Source: an uncultured Bacteroidales bacterium (GTDB lineage Bacteria > Bacteroidota > Bacteroidia > Bacteroidales > UBA932). Taken from it: DNA of 5,772 nt. Positions 1-5,772 of this stretch are shown one piece after another. Below the pieces are notes generated by a model. That model saw nothing but the letters and a program-made list of their open reading frames with translations, made no database searches and was not told the DNA's origin. Made by a program: the position numbers and the translations under genes. The stretch spans positions 1-5,772 of the forward strand of contig CAMNAD010000096.1 in assembly GCA_946530505.1 (NCBI GenBank), read 5' to 3'. Position 1 is the stretch's first letter; each line of letters starts with the position of its first letter.

Positions 1-1058
1 TCATACTTGGAGTCCGGCAGGAACTGCCCTCCAGGGACCTGTCCACCCCCGGACAGGGGCAGGGGGAGGGGCCCGTCGGAGACAAGCGGTCATCTGACCG
101 CGCCGGAAACGATGGGAGGGGCCGGAGTGCAGGACGCGAAGCGTCCGAACGGAGTTCCCTGGAGGGCAGCATCCTGCCGGACAGCATTTTCGGAGCGTAT
201 TCGACATCCGAGCGTACCAGGGCATTCCTGAAAGTTCAAGACGGATGCGACAACTTCTGCCGCTACTGCACGGTTCCGTATGCCAGGGGGCGCAGCAGAA
301 GCGTCAAGATCTGCGAAGCGGTCAAAGCGGCCGAAGCAATTGCCGCAGAAGGAGTGAAGGAAGTGGTCATCACCGGAGTGAACACCGGCGACTTCGGCAG
401 GAATACCGGAGAATCTTTCCTGGATCTGCTGAAGGCTCTCAATGAGGTAGAAGGAATCGAGCGCTGGCGTATCTCCAGCATCGAACCCAACCTAATCACC
501 GAAGAAATCATCGACTGGATAGCCTCAGGCACCAAGTTCCAGCCACACTTCCACATTCCGCTCCAGCAGGGAACGGATATCCTGCTCGCCGCGATGGGCC
601 GGAAATATACAACTGATTTCTTTGCAGACCGGATATCATATATCCGCAGCAGGATGGAAGGCCCGGGGAAACCGAAAGTATTTTTCGGCATAGACGTAAT
701 GGCAGGACTCCCCGGCGAGACAGAAGAACTGTTTGCACAGGAACTGGCATTCCTCGAAAAACTGCGCCCGGCATTCATCCACGTATTCCCCTACTCCAAG
801 CGCCCGGGAACTCCTGCGGCGACAATGCCCGGACAGGTTCCCGAGCAGGTCAAGGCAGAGAGGGTGGCGCGCCTGGAGGCCCTCTGCGAAAGACTGCATT
901 CCGAATTCACCGAGGCCAACCGTGGCATAAGAGAGAAGGTTCTGTTCGAATCGAAGGAGAAAGACGGCAGCATGAGCGGATACACAGGCAATTACATACG
1001 TATCACCCGGCCATACGACGAAGCACTGGTCGGCAGACTGACGGAGGTAATTATATGA
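1..1058 (+). CDS. mtaB: tRNA t6A37 methylthiotransferase MtaB, 5'-partial (radical SAM)
   Basis: The product would convert N6-threonylcarbamoyladenosine at position 37 of ANN-decoding tRNAs to its 2-methylthio form, using two iron-sulfur clusters and S-adenosylmethionine in the cytoplasm. The frame is open from base 3 to the TGA at 1056-1058 (351 residues visible). With residue n starting at base 3n, the radical SAM motif CDNFCRYC has cysteines at residues 82, 86 and 89. It is preceded by RTRAFLKVQDG and followed by TVPYARGRSRS, both typical of MtaB rather than MiaB or RimO. VVITGVNTGDFG follows at about 121-132. A TRAM-like end containing GYTGNYIRI lies near residues 325-333. The N-terminal cluster-binding domain lies upstream of the window. 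Residues ~4-60 are Gly/Ser/Arg/Glu-rich, resemble nothing in MtaB and coincide with a palindromic element. The stop overlaps the next start, so translation is probably coupled. Family call is firm; MtaB over its paralogues is likely. Confidence 0.9.
   Translation, partial: ILGVRQELPSRDLSTPGQGQGEGPVGDKRSSDRAGNDGRGRSAGREASERSSLEGSILPDSIFGAYSTSERTRAFLKVQDGCDNFCRYCTVPYARGRSRSVKICEAVKAAEAIAAEGVKEVVITGVNTGDFGRNTGESFLDLLKALNEVEGIERWRISSIEPNLITEEIIDWIASGTKFQPHFHIPLQQGTDILLAAMGRKYTTDFFADRISYIRSRMEGPGKPKVFFGIDVMAGLPGETEELFAQELAFLEKLRPAFIHVFPYSKRPGTPAATMPGQVPEQVKAERVARLEALCERLHSEFTEANRGIREKVLFESKEKDGSMSGYTGNYIRITRPYDEALVGRLTEVII
12..182. repeat. Palindromic, multi-hairpin element inserted in frame in mtaB
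   Basis: Seen directly: GTCCGGCAGGA (12-22) pairs with TCCTGCCGGAC (172-182), and CTGCCCTCCAGGGA (24-37) pairs with TCCCTGGAGGGCAG (156-169). Only a one-versus-two-base bulge (23; 170-171) interrupts the 25 pairs. Inside are perfect hairpins at 38-57 (7-bp stem CCTGTCC, loop ACCCCC), 86-101 (GCGGTCA with TGACCGC) and 132-146 (GGACGC, loop GAA, GCGTCC). A further stem pairs 72-78 with 110-116 through one G-U pair, so the unit folds on paper as a cloverleaf. It is 171 nt, exactly 57 codons, begins and ends on mtaB codon boundaries, and has no in-frame stop. The translated stretch is low-complexity and unlike MtaB. Inferred: a small non-autonomous mobile element, similar in concept to the Rickettsia palindromic elements that sit inside genes. 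No target-site duplication is evident and the true borders are uncertain. Confidence 0.62.
1043..1048 (+). promoter_or_regulatory. Ribosome binding site of the PhnP-like hydrolase
   Basis: GGAGGT lies six bases before the ATG at 1055, inside the last codons of mtaB. It is the only strong Shine-Dalgarno sequence seen in the window. It fixes the hydrolase start at the ATGA overlap. Confidence 0.75.
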
Positions 1059-1966
1059 AACTGACATTCTTAGGAACCGGCACCTCGCTCGGAGTGCCGA
1101 TAGTTGGCTGCAACTGCCCCGTCTGCCGGAGCACGGACCCGCGCGACAAGCGCTTCCGCTCCTCTGCACTGTTTGAGGTGGACGGACTGAACATACTCGT
1201 AGACTGCGGGCCGGATTTCCGCAGCCAGATGCTGCGTGCAGGAATCGGACACCTCGACGGCATACTGCTCACCCACAATCATAAAGACCACACCGGCGGA
1301 ATAGACGACGTCCGTTCCCTGAATTACATCGACAGGCGCGCCGCCGAAATCTACTGCGAGACCAGGGTTCTGGAGAGCCTGCAGCGGGAGTATCCCTACG
1401 CCTTTGCATCACCGAGATATCCCGGTGCGCCCGAATGGCATCTGCACATAATAGAAAACAAGCCCTTCACCGTCCACCCGAACAAGGAAGACAGGGAACT
1501 GGTGTGGGTGCATAACGTAGGATACGGATACAAGATGTCGGACGGCAGCGTAAAGGCCTGCCCCGAAGACAATATCGAGCCGGCCGTCAACGACGGCAAA
1601 GGGGTGCAGGTGACACCGATACGTGGCATCCACGGGCAGATGCCAATACTGGGTTTCCGCATCGGAGGCATTGCCTATCTGACGGATTTCAGCAGCATCC
1701 CGGAAGAAGAATTCGCAAAGCTCGGAGGTCTGGAGCACGTCACCCTCAACACTGTGAGCTACGCCCCTCACCACTCGCATTTCTCGCTGGACGAAGCCCT
1801 GCAGATTGCCGGCCGCATACAGGCGAAGCACACCTGGCTCACCCACCTCAGCCACACCTTCCCGGTGCACGGACAGTTCTGCGAAGAACTCCGCAGGCTT
1901 TGCGCCGAGCGCGGCATCCGATCCAACGTGCAACCGGCGTATGACGGATTAGTGATTGTCGCCTGA
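1055..1966 (+). CDS. Metallo-beta-lactamase-fold hydrolase, PhnP-like
   Basis: This 303-residue protein is probably a cytoplasmic, metal-dependent phosphodiesterase-type hydrolase. The start MKLTFLGTGTSLGVP and a Cys cluster (C19, C21, C24 in GCNCPVC, then STDPRDKR) match the PhnP branch, where such cysteines help bind a structural zinc. The metal-binding motif is THNHKDH (H74, H76, D78, H79). Later likely ligands are H193 in GIHGQ, D211 in YLTD and H264 in LTHLSH. PhnP itself cleaves 5-phosphoribosyl 1,2-cyclic phosphate in the phosphonate pathway, but no phn genes are visible here, so the substrate is unknown. Residues ~142-183 appear to be an insertion of about 40 residues between the strand IIENKPFTV and VQVTPIRG, where I recall relatives having a short turn. 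The gene overlaps mtaB by 4 nt, suggesting shared expression, and its 3' end overlaps recQ by 18 nt. Confidence 0.85.
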   Translation: MKLTFLGTGTSLGVPIVGCNCPVCRSTDPRDKRFRSSALFEVDGLNILVDCGPDFRSQMLRAGIGHLDGILLTHNHKDHTGGIDDVRSLNYIDRRAAEIYCETRVLESLQREYPYAFASPRYPGAPEWHLHIIENKPFTVHPNKEDRELVWVHNVGYGYKMSDGSVKACPEDNIEPAVNDGKGVQVTPIRGIHGQMPILGFRIGGIAYLTDFSSIPEEEFAKLGGLEHVTLNTVSYAPHHSHFSLDEALQIAGRIQAKHTWLTHLSHTFPVHGQFCEELRRLCAERGIRSNVQPAYDGLVIVA

Positions 1967-3655
1967 CCTGCACACGTCGCATCTGCCGCATGAGGGGCTG
2001 TCGGGCTGGCCGAAATACTCCAGAAGATATGACTGACGGCAGCGGTCGGTTTCGGAAACGTAGCCTATAATGGCCTCGGAACGGGCCATGCTTTTTTCGC
2101 GCAGCATTTCGTAGCGTTTGGGCTGAAGATCGACGTTCCCCCGCTGCAAGTGATTATGGTGCAGGGTGATGACATCGCTCTTCTCGCCCGGGACATAACG
2201 GATTACGTGCTCCAGTGAAAGTCTGTAGAGCAATTGATGCAACGCAGGAATCCCTATTCCGAGATTGGCGGCAATGTAATCTTCGGAGATTGATACCGGA
2301 TACGAAAAAATGCCTGTGTAACTCCGCATCAGCAGCTCCAGGAGAGCGACCATCTGCGGATCCGGCAGATCGATGTCGTAGAGTTCCCTCCTGTCCACGG
2401 CTATCTTCACCTGGGTATTGATGTCCACGGCCTCGGTATAGCTCAGATGATCCGAACGTTCTAGGTAGATAATCGCATTGCGGACGGACGCCTGACTAAG
2501 CTTATACTGCCGGCAGAACTCGGAGAGGTCGAACTTCAACTGGCGGCCCATCCCCTGCTCATAAGGGATCTGATAGAAAACATGCAGTTTATGGTAGACA
2601 TCTTCTATGTATTCCAGACTCGGGAAAGCGAGGGATTCCAACTGATGCAGGCGGCGGACATCGTCCGGGCTCCAGAGCAGCACGGCGTATGAGGTCTTGC
2701 CGTCGCGTCCCGCACGCCCAGCTTCCTGAAAATAGGCCTCCGGGCTCTCCGGAAGGTCGCAATGCACCACGAACCGCACATCCGGCTTGTCTATTCCCAT
2801 TCCAAACGCATTTGTGCAGATCATCACCCGGATGGAACCCTTCTTCCAGGCCGCCTGCCTTTCGCTGCGGAGTTCCGAAGACAGTCCGGCATGATAGAAC
2901 GACACGCTGATGCCTTCCGCCTTCAGCATGGCGGCATATTCCTCGCACTTCTTCCGGCTGCGAAGATAAACTATGCCCGAACCTTTAACACCATTGCAGA
3001 CGCCGAGCAACTGCCCCAGCTTGTCTTCGCATTTGCGGACTATGTAATTAAGGTTGGGACGCTCGAATCCGCTGCGGAGCAGCAGCTTCTCCTCGAATCC
3101 CAGCTTTTCCATGATATCTTCCGCAACCTGGGGAGTGGCCGTTGCCGTAAGCGCAATCACCGGTGCCTTGATACGCTCCCGGAGCTTACCTATCTGAAGG
3201 TAATCCGGACGGAAGTCGTAGCCCCACTGCGAAATGCAGTGCGCTTCGTCCACCACTATATAACTGACATTCAGCAGGTCGATGTAAGACTGGAACAACG
3301 CTGTCCCGAGCCGCTCCGGCGACAGATACAGGAACTTGAAATCCCCGTAAGCCGCATTGTTCAGCGCAGTGTCCACCTGAAAACGCGTCATGCCGGCGTG
3401 TATTGCCAGAGCCCTTATTCCCCTCGCCTCGAGATTCTGAACCTGATCCTTCATCAGGGCGATAAGCGGAGTGACTACAAGGGCTATCCCCTCTTTCATG
3501 AGGGCCGGAACCTGGAAGCATACCGACTTTCCTCCCCCGGTGGGCAGAATCGCCAGCACGTCGCGCCCTTCCGCCGCAGCAGAAATGATCTCCTCCTGCA
3601 TCGGCCGGAAGGCATCGTAGCCCCAGTATTGTTTCAATATCTCCTTGGCGCCCAT
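1949..3655 (-). CDS. recQ: RecQ-family ATP-dependent DNA helicase
   Basis: A 3'-5' superfamily 2 DNA helicase for recombination and replication-fork repair. In the 568-residue protein, motif 0 is FRPMQEE (Q20), Walker A is PTGGGKS (38-44), motif II is DEAH (136-139) followed by the RecQ aromatic loop CISQWGYDFRPDY, motif III is TATAT (170-174), and motifs V-VI are AFGMGIDKPDVR and QEAGRAGRDG (310-319). The zinc-binding cysteines C539, C556, C559 and C562 lie at the very end, after a ~200-residue region that probably contains a winged-helix-like fold (320-535). E. coli RecQ instead has zinc, winged-helix, then HRDC. There is no HRDC domain. I believe this shorter form is common in Bacteroidota, often beside a longer canonical RecQ. 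The ATG at 3655 was chosen because the protein then begins MGAKEILKQYWGYDAFRP, the usual start; an upstream extension to 3760 would run across the promoter. Confidence 0.93.
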   Translation of the reverse strand: MGAKEILKQYWGYDAFRPMQEEIISAAAEGRDVLAILPTGGGKSVCFQVPALMKEGIALVVTPLIALMKDQVQNLEARGIRALAIHAGMTRFQVDTALNNAAYGDFKFLYLSPERLGTALFQSYIDLLNVSYIVVDEAHCISQWGYDFRPDYLQIGKLRERIKAPVIALTATATPQVAEDIMEKLGFEEKLLLRSGFERPNLNYIVRKCEDKLGQLLGVCNGVKGSGIVYLRSRKKCEEYAAMLKAEGISVSFYHAGLSSELRSERQAAWKKGSIRVMICTNAFGMGIDKPDVRFVVHCDLPESPEAYFQEAGRAGRDGKTSYAVLLWSPDDVRRLHQLESLAFPSLEYIEDVYHKLHVFYQIPYEQGMGRQLKFDLSEFCRQYKLSQASVRNAIIYLERSDHLSYTEAVDINTQVKIAVDRRELYDIDLPDPQMVALLELLMRSYTGIFSYPVSISEDYIAANLGIGIPALHQLLYRLSLEHVIRYVPGEKSDVITLHHNHLQRGNVDLQPKRYEMLREKSMARSEAIIGYVSETDRCRQSYLLEYFGQPDSPSCGRCDVCRSGDNH

Positions 3656-3663
3656 AGCAGATA

Positions 3664-3671
3664 CAAATATA
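3664..3671 (-). promoter_or_regulatory. Putative -7 promoter element for recQ
   Basis: Read on the minus strand, TATATTTG matches the Bacteroidota primary-sigma consensus TAnnTTTG exactly. It ends nine bases before the recQ ATG, so transcription would begin only a few bases upstream of the start codon, giving an almost leaderless mRNA. No clear TTTG -33 box is visible at the expected distance, so this is a motif-based guess. Confidence 0.45.
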
Positions 3672-3717
3672 ATTAAAATAGGGGATGAAAAGTCGACTTG
3701 GTCTCCCATAAAATTAT

Positions 3718-3725
3718 TATTTTTG
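3718..3725 (+). promoter_or_regulatory. Putative -7 promoter element for the thioesterase and following genes
   Basis: TATTTTTG matches the Bacteroidota -7 consensus TAnnTTTG and ends 18 bases before the ATG at 3744. A TTG at 3698-3700 could be part of a -33 box, though the 17-base gap is slightly short for this promoter class. The motif lies back-to-back with the recQ one in an AT-rich spacer. Confidence 0.45.
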
Positions 3726-3743
3726 CACTTCATTTCACACCGG

Positions 3744-4532
3744 ATGAAGTACAGCACCACATACCAGATAACGGCCGCTCAGATAACGGCTCGGTATCGC
3801 CTTACCATCGACGGACTTCTGACCTTCCACGAGAACACTGTTGCCAGATACCTGACATCCATTGGCCTTGCGGCATTTGACGTCCAGAAGAAAGACATGA
3901 CCTGGGTGATTACCGAGATTAATCTATCCCTTCCTGAGCCGCCCACCATGTGGTCGGAGGACGTGGAGATGACCGTCTGGGTAAGCGAGATGGGGGCTCT
4001 GCGGGTGTGGTTCGACTTCGAGGCGAAGGAGGTTCACTCCGGCAAGGTCACGGCCAGGGGAAACAGCTGCTGGTCAATGATATCGATGTCGGAAAGGAAA
4101 CTTCTCTCCTGCGAGGGGCTGATTCCGGAAAGTGAACTGGTGAAGGAATTCGCAGCGGGGCCGCATAAGAGACGCTCGGTGCTGAAACTCTCCGAGAATC
4201 CCACGGAAACGCTCGGGCACAGCGTAAACCTGATCGACCTCGACTTCAACGGACACACGAACAACCGCCGATATGTGCAAATGGCGCTCGTGTGCTTCGA
4301 TCCGGTTTATTTGGACAAAAACAGGCCCGATTCCCTGAACATCCGTTTCCTCCACGAATCCCGCATGGGAGACGAGATTGTCAACGAAACTTATTCCACC
4401 GATGTGCCGGATACTTTTGTCGGGCGGGTAGTCAGCGGCAGGGGCGACGAGCTCTGCCGGGTGGCCAGCCACTGGACCCCGAAGGAACCGCTGCCGGACA
4501 TTGCCGATGTGAATCTTGTAAGGAAGCCATAG
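3744..4532 (+). CDS. Acyl-ACP thioesterase (FatA/FatB-like double hotdog)
   Basis: Predicted to hydrolyse acyl-acyl carrier protein in the cytoplasm, releasing free fatty acids from type II fatty acid synthesis. The 262-residue length fits two hotdog domains. The N-terminal domain has the typical pattern: TWVITEINLSL (53-63), WSEDVEMTVWV (70-80) and ARGNSCWSMI (104-113). The C-terminal domain carries the family signature DLDFNGHTNNRRY (165-177), where D167, N169 and H171 correspond to the Asp-Asn-His residues placed in the FatB active site. E205 in LHES is a candidate for the catalytic acid. The ATG at 3744 was chosen because the upstream extension would cross the AT-rich promoter region and adds residues unlike the family; no Shine-Dalgarno sequence supports it. 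Chain-length preference cannot be read from sequence. Divergent from recQ. Confidence 0.85.
   Translation: MKYSTTYQITAAQITARYRLTIDGLLTFHENTVARYLTSIGLAAFDVQKKDMTWVITEINLSLPEPPTMWSEDVEMTVWVSEMGALRVWFDFEAKEVHSGKVTARGNSCWSMISMSERKLLSCEGLIPESELVKEFAAGPHKRRSVLKLSENPTETLGHSVNLIDLDFNGHTNNRRYVQMALVCFDPVYLDKNRPDSLNIRFLHESRMGDEIVNETYSTDVPDTFVGRVVSGRGDELCRVASHWTPKEPLPDIADVNLVRKP
3765..3790 (+). repeat. 11-bp direct repeat within the thioesterase gene
   Basis: CAGATAACGGC occurs at 3765-3775 and again at 3780-3790, a 15-nt period, so it is in frame. The protein shows it as QITAA then QITAR (residues 8-17). It may be a small slippage duplication near the N-terminus. The protein aligns in my memory with family members without an obvious extra segment, so chance is possible. 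Confidence 0.5.
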
Positions 4533-4626
4533 TTTACTCCCTTGCGACCTCGGGCGGAGGCCTGAAGGTGGAGTGGGCGACGTTCTGCAAAAGGAATACC
4601 AAGACTATTGATATAAAACTACAGAT

Positions 4627-4815
4627 ATGGGAAAAGACAGATTTGACATCAAGGAAAAGGAAGGCATCAGCCTCATGACCGATGCCGTCGTCATCGTTGA
4701 CAAGGAAACAGGCGTCAACTACCTCTTCGTCCACCGCGGATACGGCGGAGGACTTACCCCGCTTCTTGACGCAGACGGGAAACCGATAATCACCAAGGAC
4801 TCATATAAGAAATAG
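4627..4815 (+). CDS. Small DUF6440-like protein
   Basis: A 62-residue protein with no signal peptide or membrane segment. It resembles the DUF6440 family from memory: an N-terminal MGKDRFDIKEKEG, a central VIVDKETGVNYLFV (22-35), then a glycine-rich GYGGGLTPLLDADGKPI (38-54). The strand-turn-strand pattern suggests a small all-beta domain. No function is known to me. A gap of 94 nt separates it from the thioesterase; that gap contains no convincing terminator, and no clear -7 motif either, though it is AT-rich near 4605-4620. It ends only 5 nt before the YqeY gene, which argues that it is truly translated and co-transcribed with it. No Shine-Dalgarno sequence is seen. Confidence is fair for the gene, lower for the family name. 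Confidence 0.7.
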   Translation: MGKDRFDIKEKEGISLMTDAVVIVDKETGVNYLFVHRGYGGGLTPLLDADGKPIITKDSYKK

Positions 4816-4820
4816 ATACC

Positions 4821-5270
4821 ATGACACTCGAACAACAGATCCAGGAAGACATAAAGGCCGCGATGAAGGCCAAGGAGGCGGTTGCGCTTGCTGCCGCCCG
4901 TGCTATCAAAGGTGAAATCCTTCTCTTCAAGACCGCCGAAGGCGGAAGCAAGGAGGTGACTGACGCTGACATTCTGAAGATGATCCAGAAGCTCATCAAG
5001 CAGCGCAAGGAGTCCGCCGAGCAGTACACTGCCGCAGGCCGGCAGGAACTTGCCGACAATGAACTGGCAGAAGCGGCAGCCATGGAGAAGTACCTTCCCA
5101 AGCAGCTCTCCGTGGAGGAAGTGAAGGCGAAAGTCGCAGAGATCATCGCCCAGGTGGGCGCCACCTCCATCAAGGACATGGGCAAGGTCATGGGCGCCGC
5201 GAACAAGGCCCTGGCAGGCCAGTCCGATGGAAGGACCATCTCGACGGTTGTCAAAGACCTTCTTTCATAG
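4821..5270 (+). CDS. yqeY: GatB/YqeY domain-containing protein
   Basis: A 149-residue cytoplasmic protein of the YqeY family, a stand-alone relative of the C-terminal tRNA-binding domain of GatB, the Asp/Glu-tRNA amidotransferase subunit. Its own role is not established; an aid to tRNA handling is the usual suggestion. The full-length domain is visible: an N-terminal helix with AAARAIKGEILLFKT (23-37), the helical core MIQKLIKQRKESAEQY (54-69), AAGRQELADNEL (71-82), YLPKQLS (91-97), and the C-terminal KDMGKVMGAANKALAG (118-133) ending in VKDLLS. It is rich in Ala, Lys and Glu. It starts 5 nt after the DUF6440-like gene and ends 24 nt before the phosphatase gene, consistent with one transcript. 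No Shine-Dalgarno sequence is seen. Confidence 0.92.
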   Translation: MTLEQQIQEDIKAAMKAKEAVALAAARAIKGEILLFKTAEGGSKEVTDADILKMIQKLIKQRKESAEQYTAAGRQELADNELAEAAAMEKYLPKQLSVEEVKAKVAEIIAQVGATSIKDMGKVMGAANKALAGQSDGRTISTVVKDLLS

Positions 5271-5294
5271 TTCCCAACACTTATTCAACACCGC

Positions 5295-5772
5295 ATGAAA
5301 CGAACATTCATATTTGCTGCAGCCATCTTGGCAGTACTCTTTGTCGGATGCTCGAAAGATAATCCTGAACCCGGAAAGGACTATTTCACCTTGTGGAATT
5401 CCTGCGAAGCCCTTACGGCTCTGCAGGAGTATGTCGAAGATGTGACGGACCCTTCTTCCAGGAATTATATCAAGCCTGCGGACCGTATCGCCACCTTTGA
5501 CATGGACGGCACCTTCGTCGGCGAACTCTATCCTACATACTTCGAATACAACCTTCTGGAATACAGGGCGTTGGATGATCCTGACTACAAGGACAAGGCT
5601 CCCGCGGAGGTTAAGGAGGCCGCACAGGAAATACGTGACTTTGTCCGTCTTGGAACCAAGCTTCCCGACCATTTCGACATGAAACACGCACAGGCGGCCG
5701 CCACGGCCTATGCCGGAATGACCCTCGCAGAGTTCGACGCTTATGTGAAAGCATACGCAGCCACGCCGGCGA
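5295..5772 (+). CDS. HAD-superfamily phosphatase lipoprotein, 3'-partial
   Basis: The first 159 residues of a protein that continues beyond the window. It begins MKRTFIF, followed by a hydrophobic stretch and the lipobox FVGC (C19), then SKDNPEP. It is therefore probably a lipoprotein exported by Sec, cleaved by signal peptidase II and anchored in the envelope. HAD motif I is FDMDGT (68-73), where D69 would be the nucleophile and D71 the general acid. The preceding pattern LWNSCEALTALQEYVEDVT and ADRIATF resembles periplasmic phosphoserine phosphatase-like HAD proteins. Motifs II-IV lie outside the window, so activity and substrate cannot be judged. The residues after motif I (about 74-159) probably form the cap domain. 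The start is 24 nt after the yqeY stop, with no Shine-Dalgarno sequence. Confidence 0.85.
   Translation, partial: MKRTFIFAAAILAVLFVGCSKDNPEPGKDYFTLWNSCEALTALQEYVEDVTDPSSRNYIKPADRIATFDMDGTFVGELYPTYFEYNLLEYRALDDPDYKDKAPAEVKEAAQEIRDFVRLGTKLPDHFDMKHAQAAATAYAGMTLAEFDAYVKAYAATPA

Noticed and set aside
7..231. Alternative open frame on the plus strand, and one on the minus strand at 1-225, over the palindromic element.
   Set aside because: The mtaB frame runs through and continues into clear radical SAM sequence. The other frames are arginine- and proline-rich and match nothing; their openness follows from the G+C-rich repeat.
2762..3676. 304-codon plus-strand open frame opposite recQ.
   Set aside because: It is antisense to conserved helicase motifs, has no recognisable domain, and is explained by the codon bias of recQ.
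3656..3760. Longer recQ start at 3760 or 3709.
   Set aside because: The added residues are not family-like, and the extension would cross the AT-rich divergent promoter region.
4533..4626. Spacer after the thioesterase gene searched for a terminator and a promoter.
   Set aside because: Only a weak 4-bp CCTC/GAGG stem without a T-run, and TATTGATA does not fit TAnnTTTG well enough to call.
5029..5045. Hairpin CTGCCG-CAGGC-CGGCAG considered as a terminator or repeat.
   Set aside because: It lies in the middle of conserved yqeY coding sequence, with no T-run after it.
5039..5050. The 12-mer CCGGCAGGAACT from the left arm of the palindromic element (14-25) recurs in yqeY.
   Set aside because: The yqeY region is conserved protein sequence (AGRQEL) and has no matching right arm. 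A shared 12-mer is expected about once by chance in a window of this size.

Overview
The window looks like a chromosomal segment of a Bacteroidota bacterium, probably of the order Bacteroidales. Four things point that way: TAnnTTTG-type -7 promoter motifs, Shine-Dalgarno sequences absent before most starts, a RecQ whose zinc cysteines lie at the extreme C-terminus, and an acyl-ACP thioesterase of the kind found in gut Bacteroidales. Base composition looks moderately G+C rich by eye. I cannot name the genus.

Region 1 (1-1966, plus strand) is a two-gene operon. The 3' part of mtaB (tRNA t6A37 methylthiotransferase, radical SAM) is followed, with a 4-nt ATGA stop/start overlap and a good GGAGGT site, by a PhnP-like metallo-beta-lactamase-fold hydrolase. 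The first ~180 bases of the mtaB frame do not look like MtaB. They form a long inverted repeat (12-37 with 156-182, 25 pairs, one small bulge) enclosing at least three smaller hairpins. The unit is 171 nt (57 codons), starts and ends on codon boundaries and keeps the reading frame open. It looks like a small palindromic, MITE-like element inserted in frame in the linker before the radical SAM domain. This is the most unusual thing in the window.

Region 2 (1949-3655, minus strand) is a RecQ-family DNA helicase. It converges on the hydrolase gene, with an 18-nt tail-to-tail coding overlap and no room for a terminator.

Region 3 (3656-3743) is a short AT-rich divergent spacer with a -7-like motif facing each way: TATATTTG for recQ on the minus strand and TATTTTTG for the plus-strand genes.

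Region 4 (3744-5772, plus strand) holds an acyl-ACP thioesterase, a 62-residue DUF6440-like protein, a GatB/YqeY-domain protein and the 5' part of a HAD-type phosphatase lipoprotein. The last three are tightly spaced (gaps of 5 and 24 nt) and are probably co-transcribed; the thioesterase lies 94 nt ahead of them.

The genes are mostly housekeeping (tRNA modification and quality control, DNA repair, fatty-acid release, envelope phosphatase) and do not form one obvious pathway. No tRNA, rRNA, CRISPR array or transposase gene was seen. No stretch over 300 bases lacks a gene.
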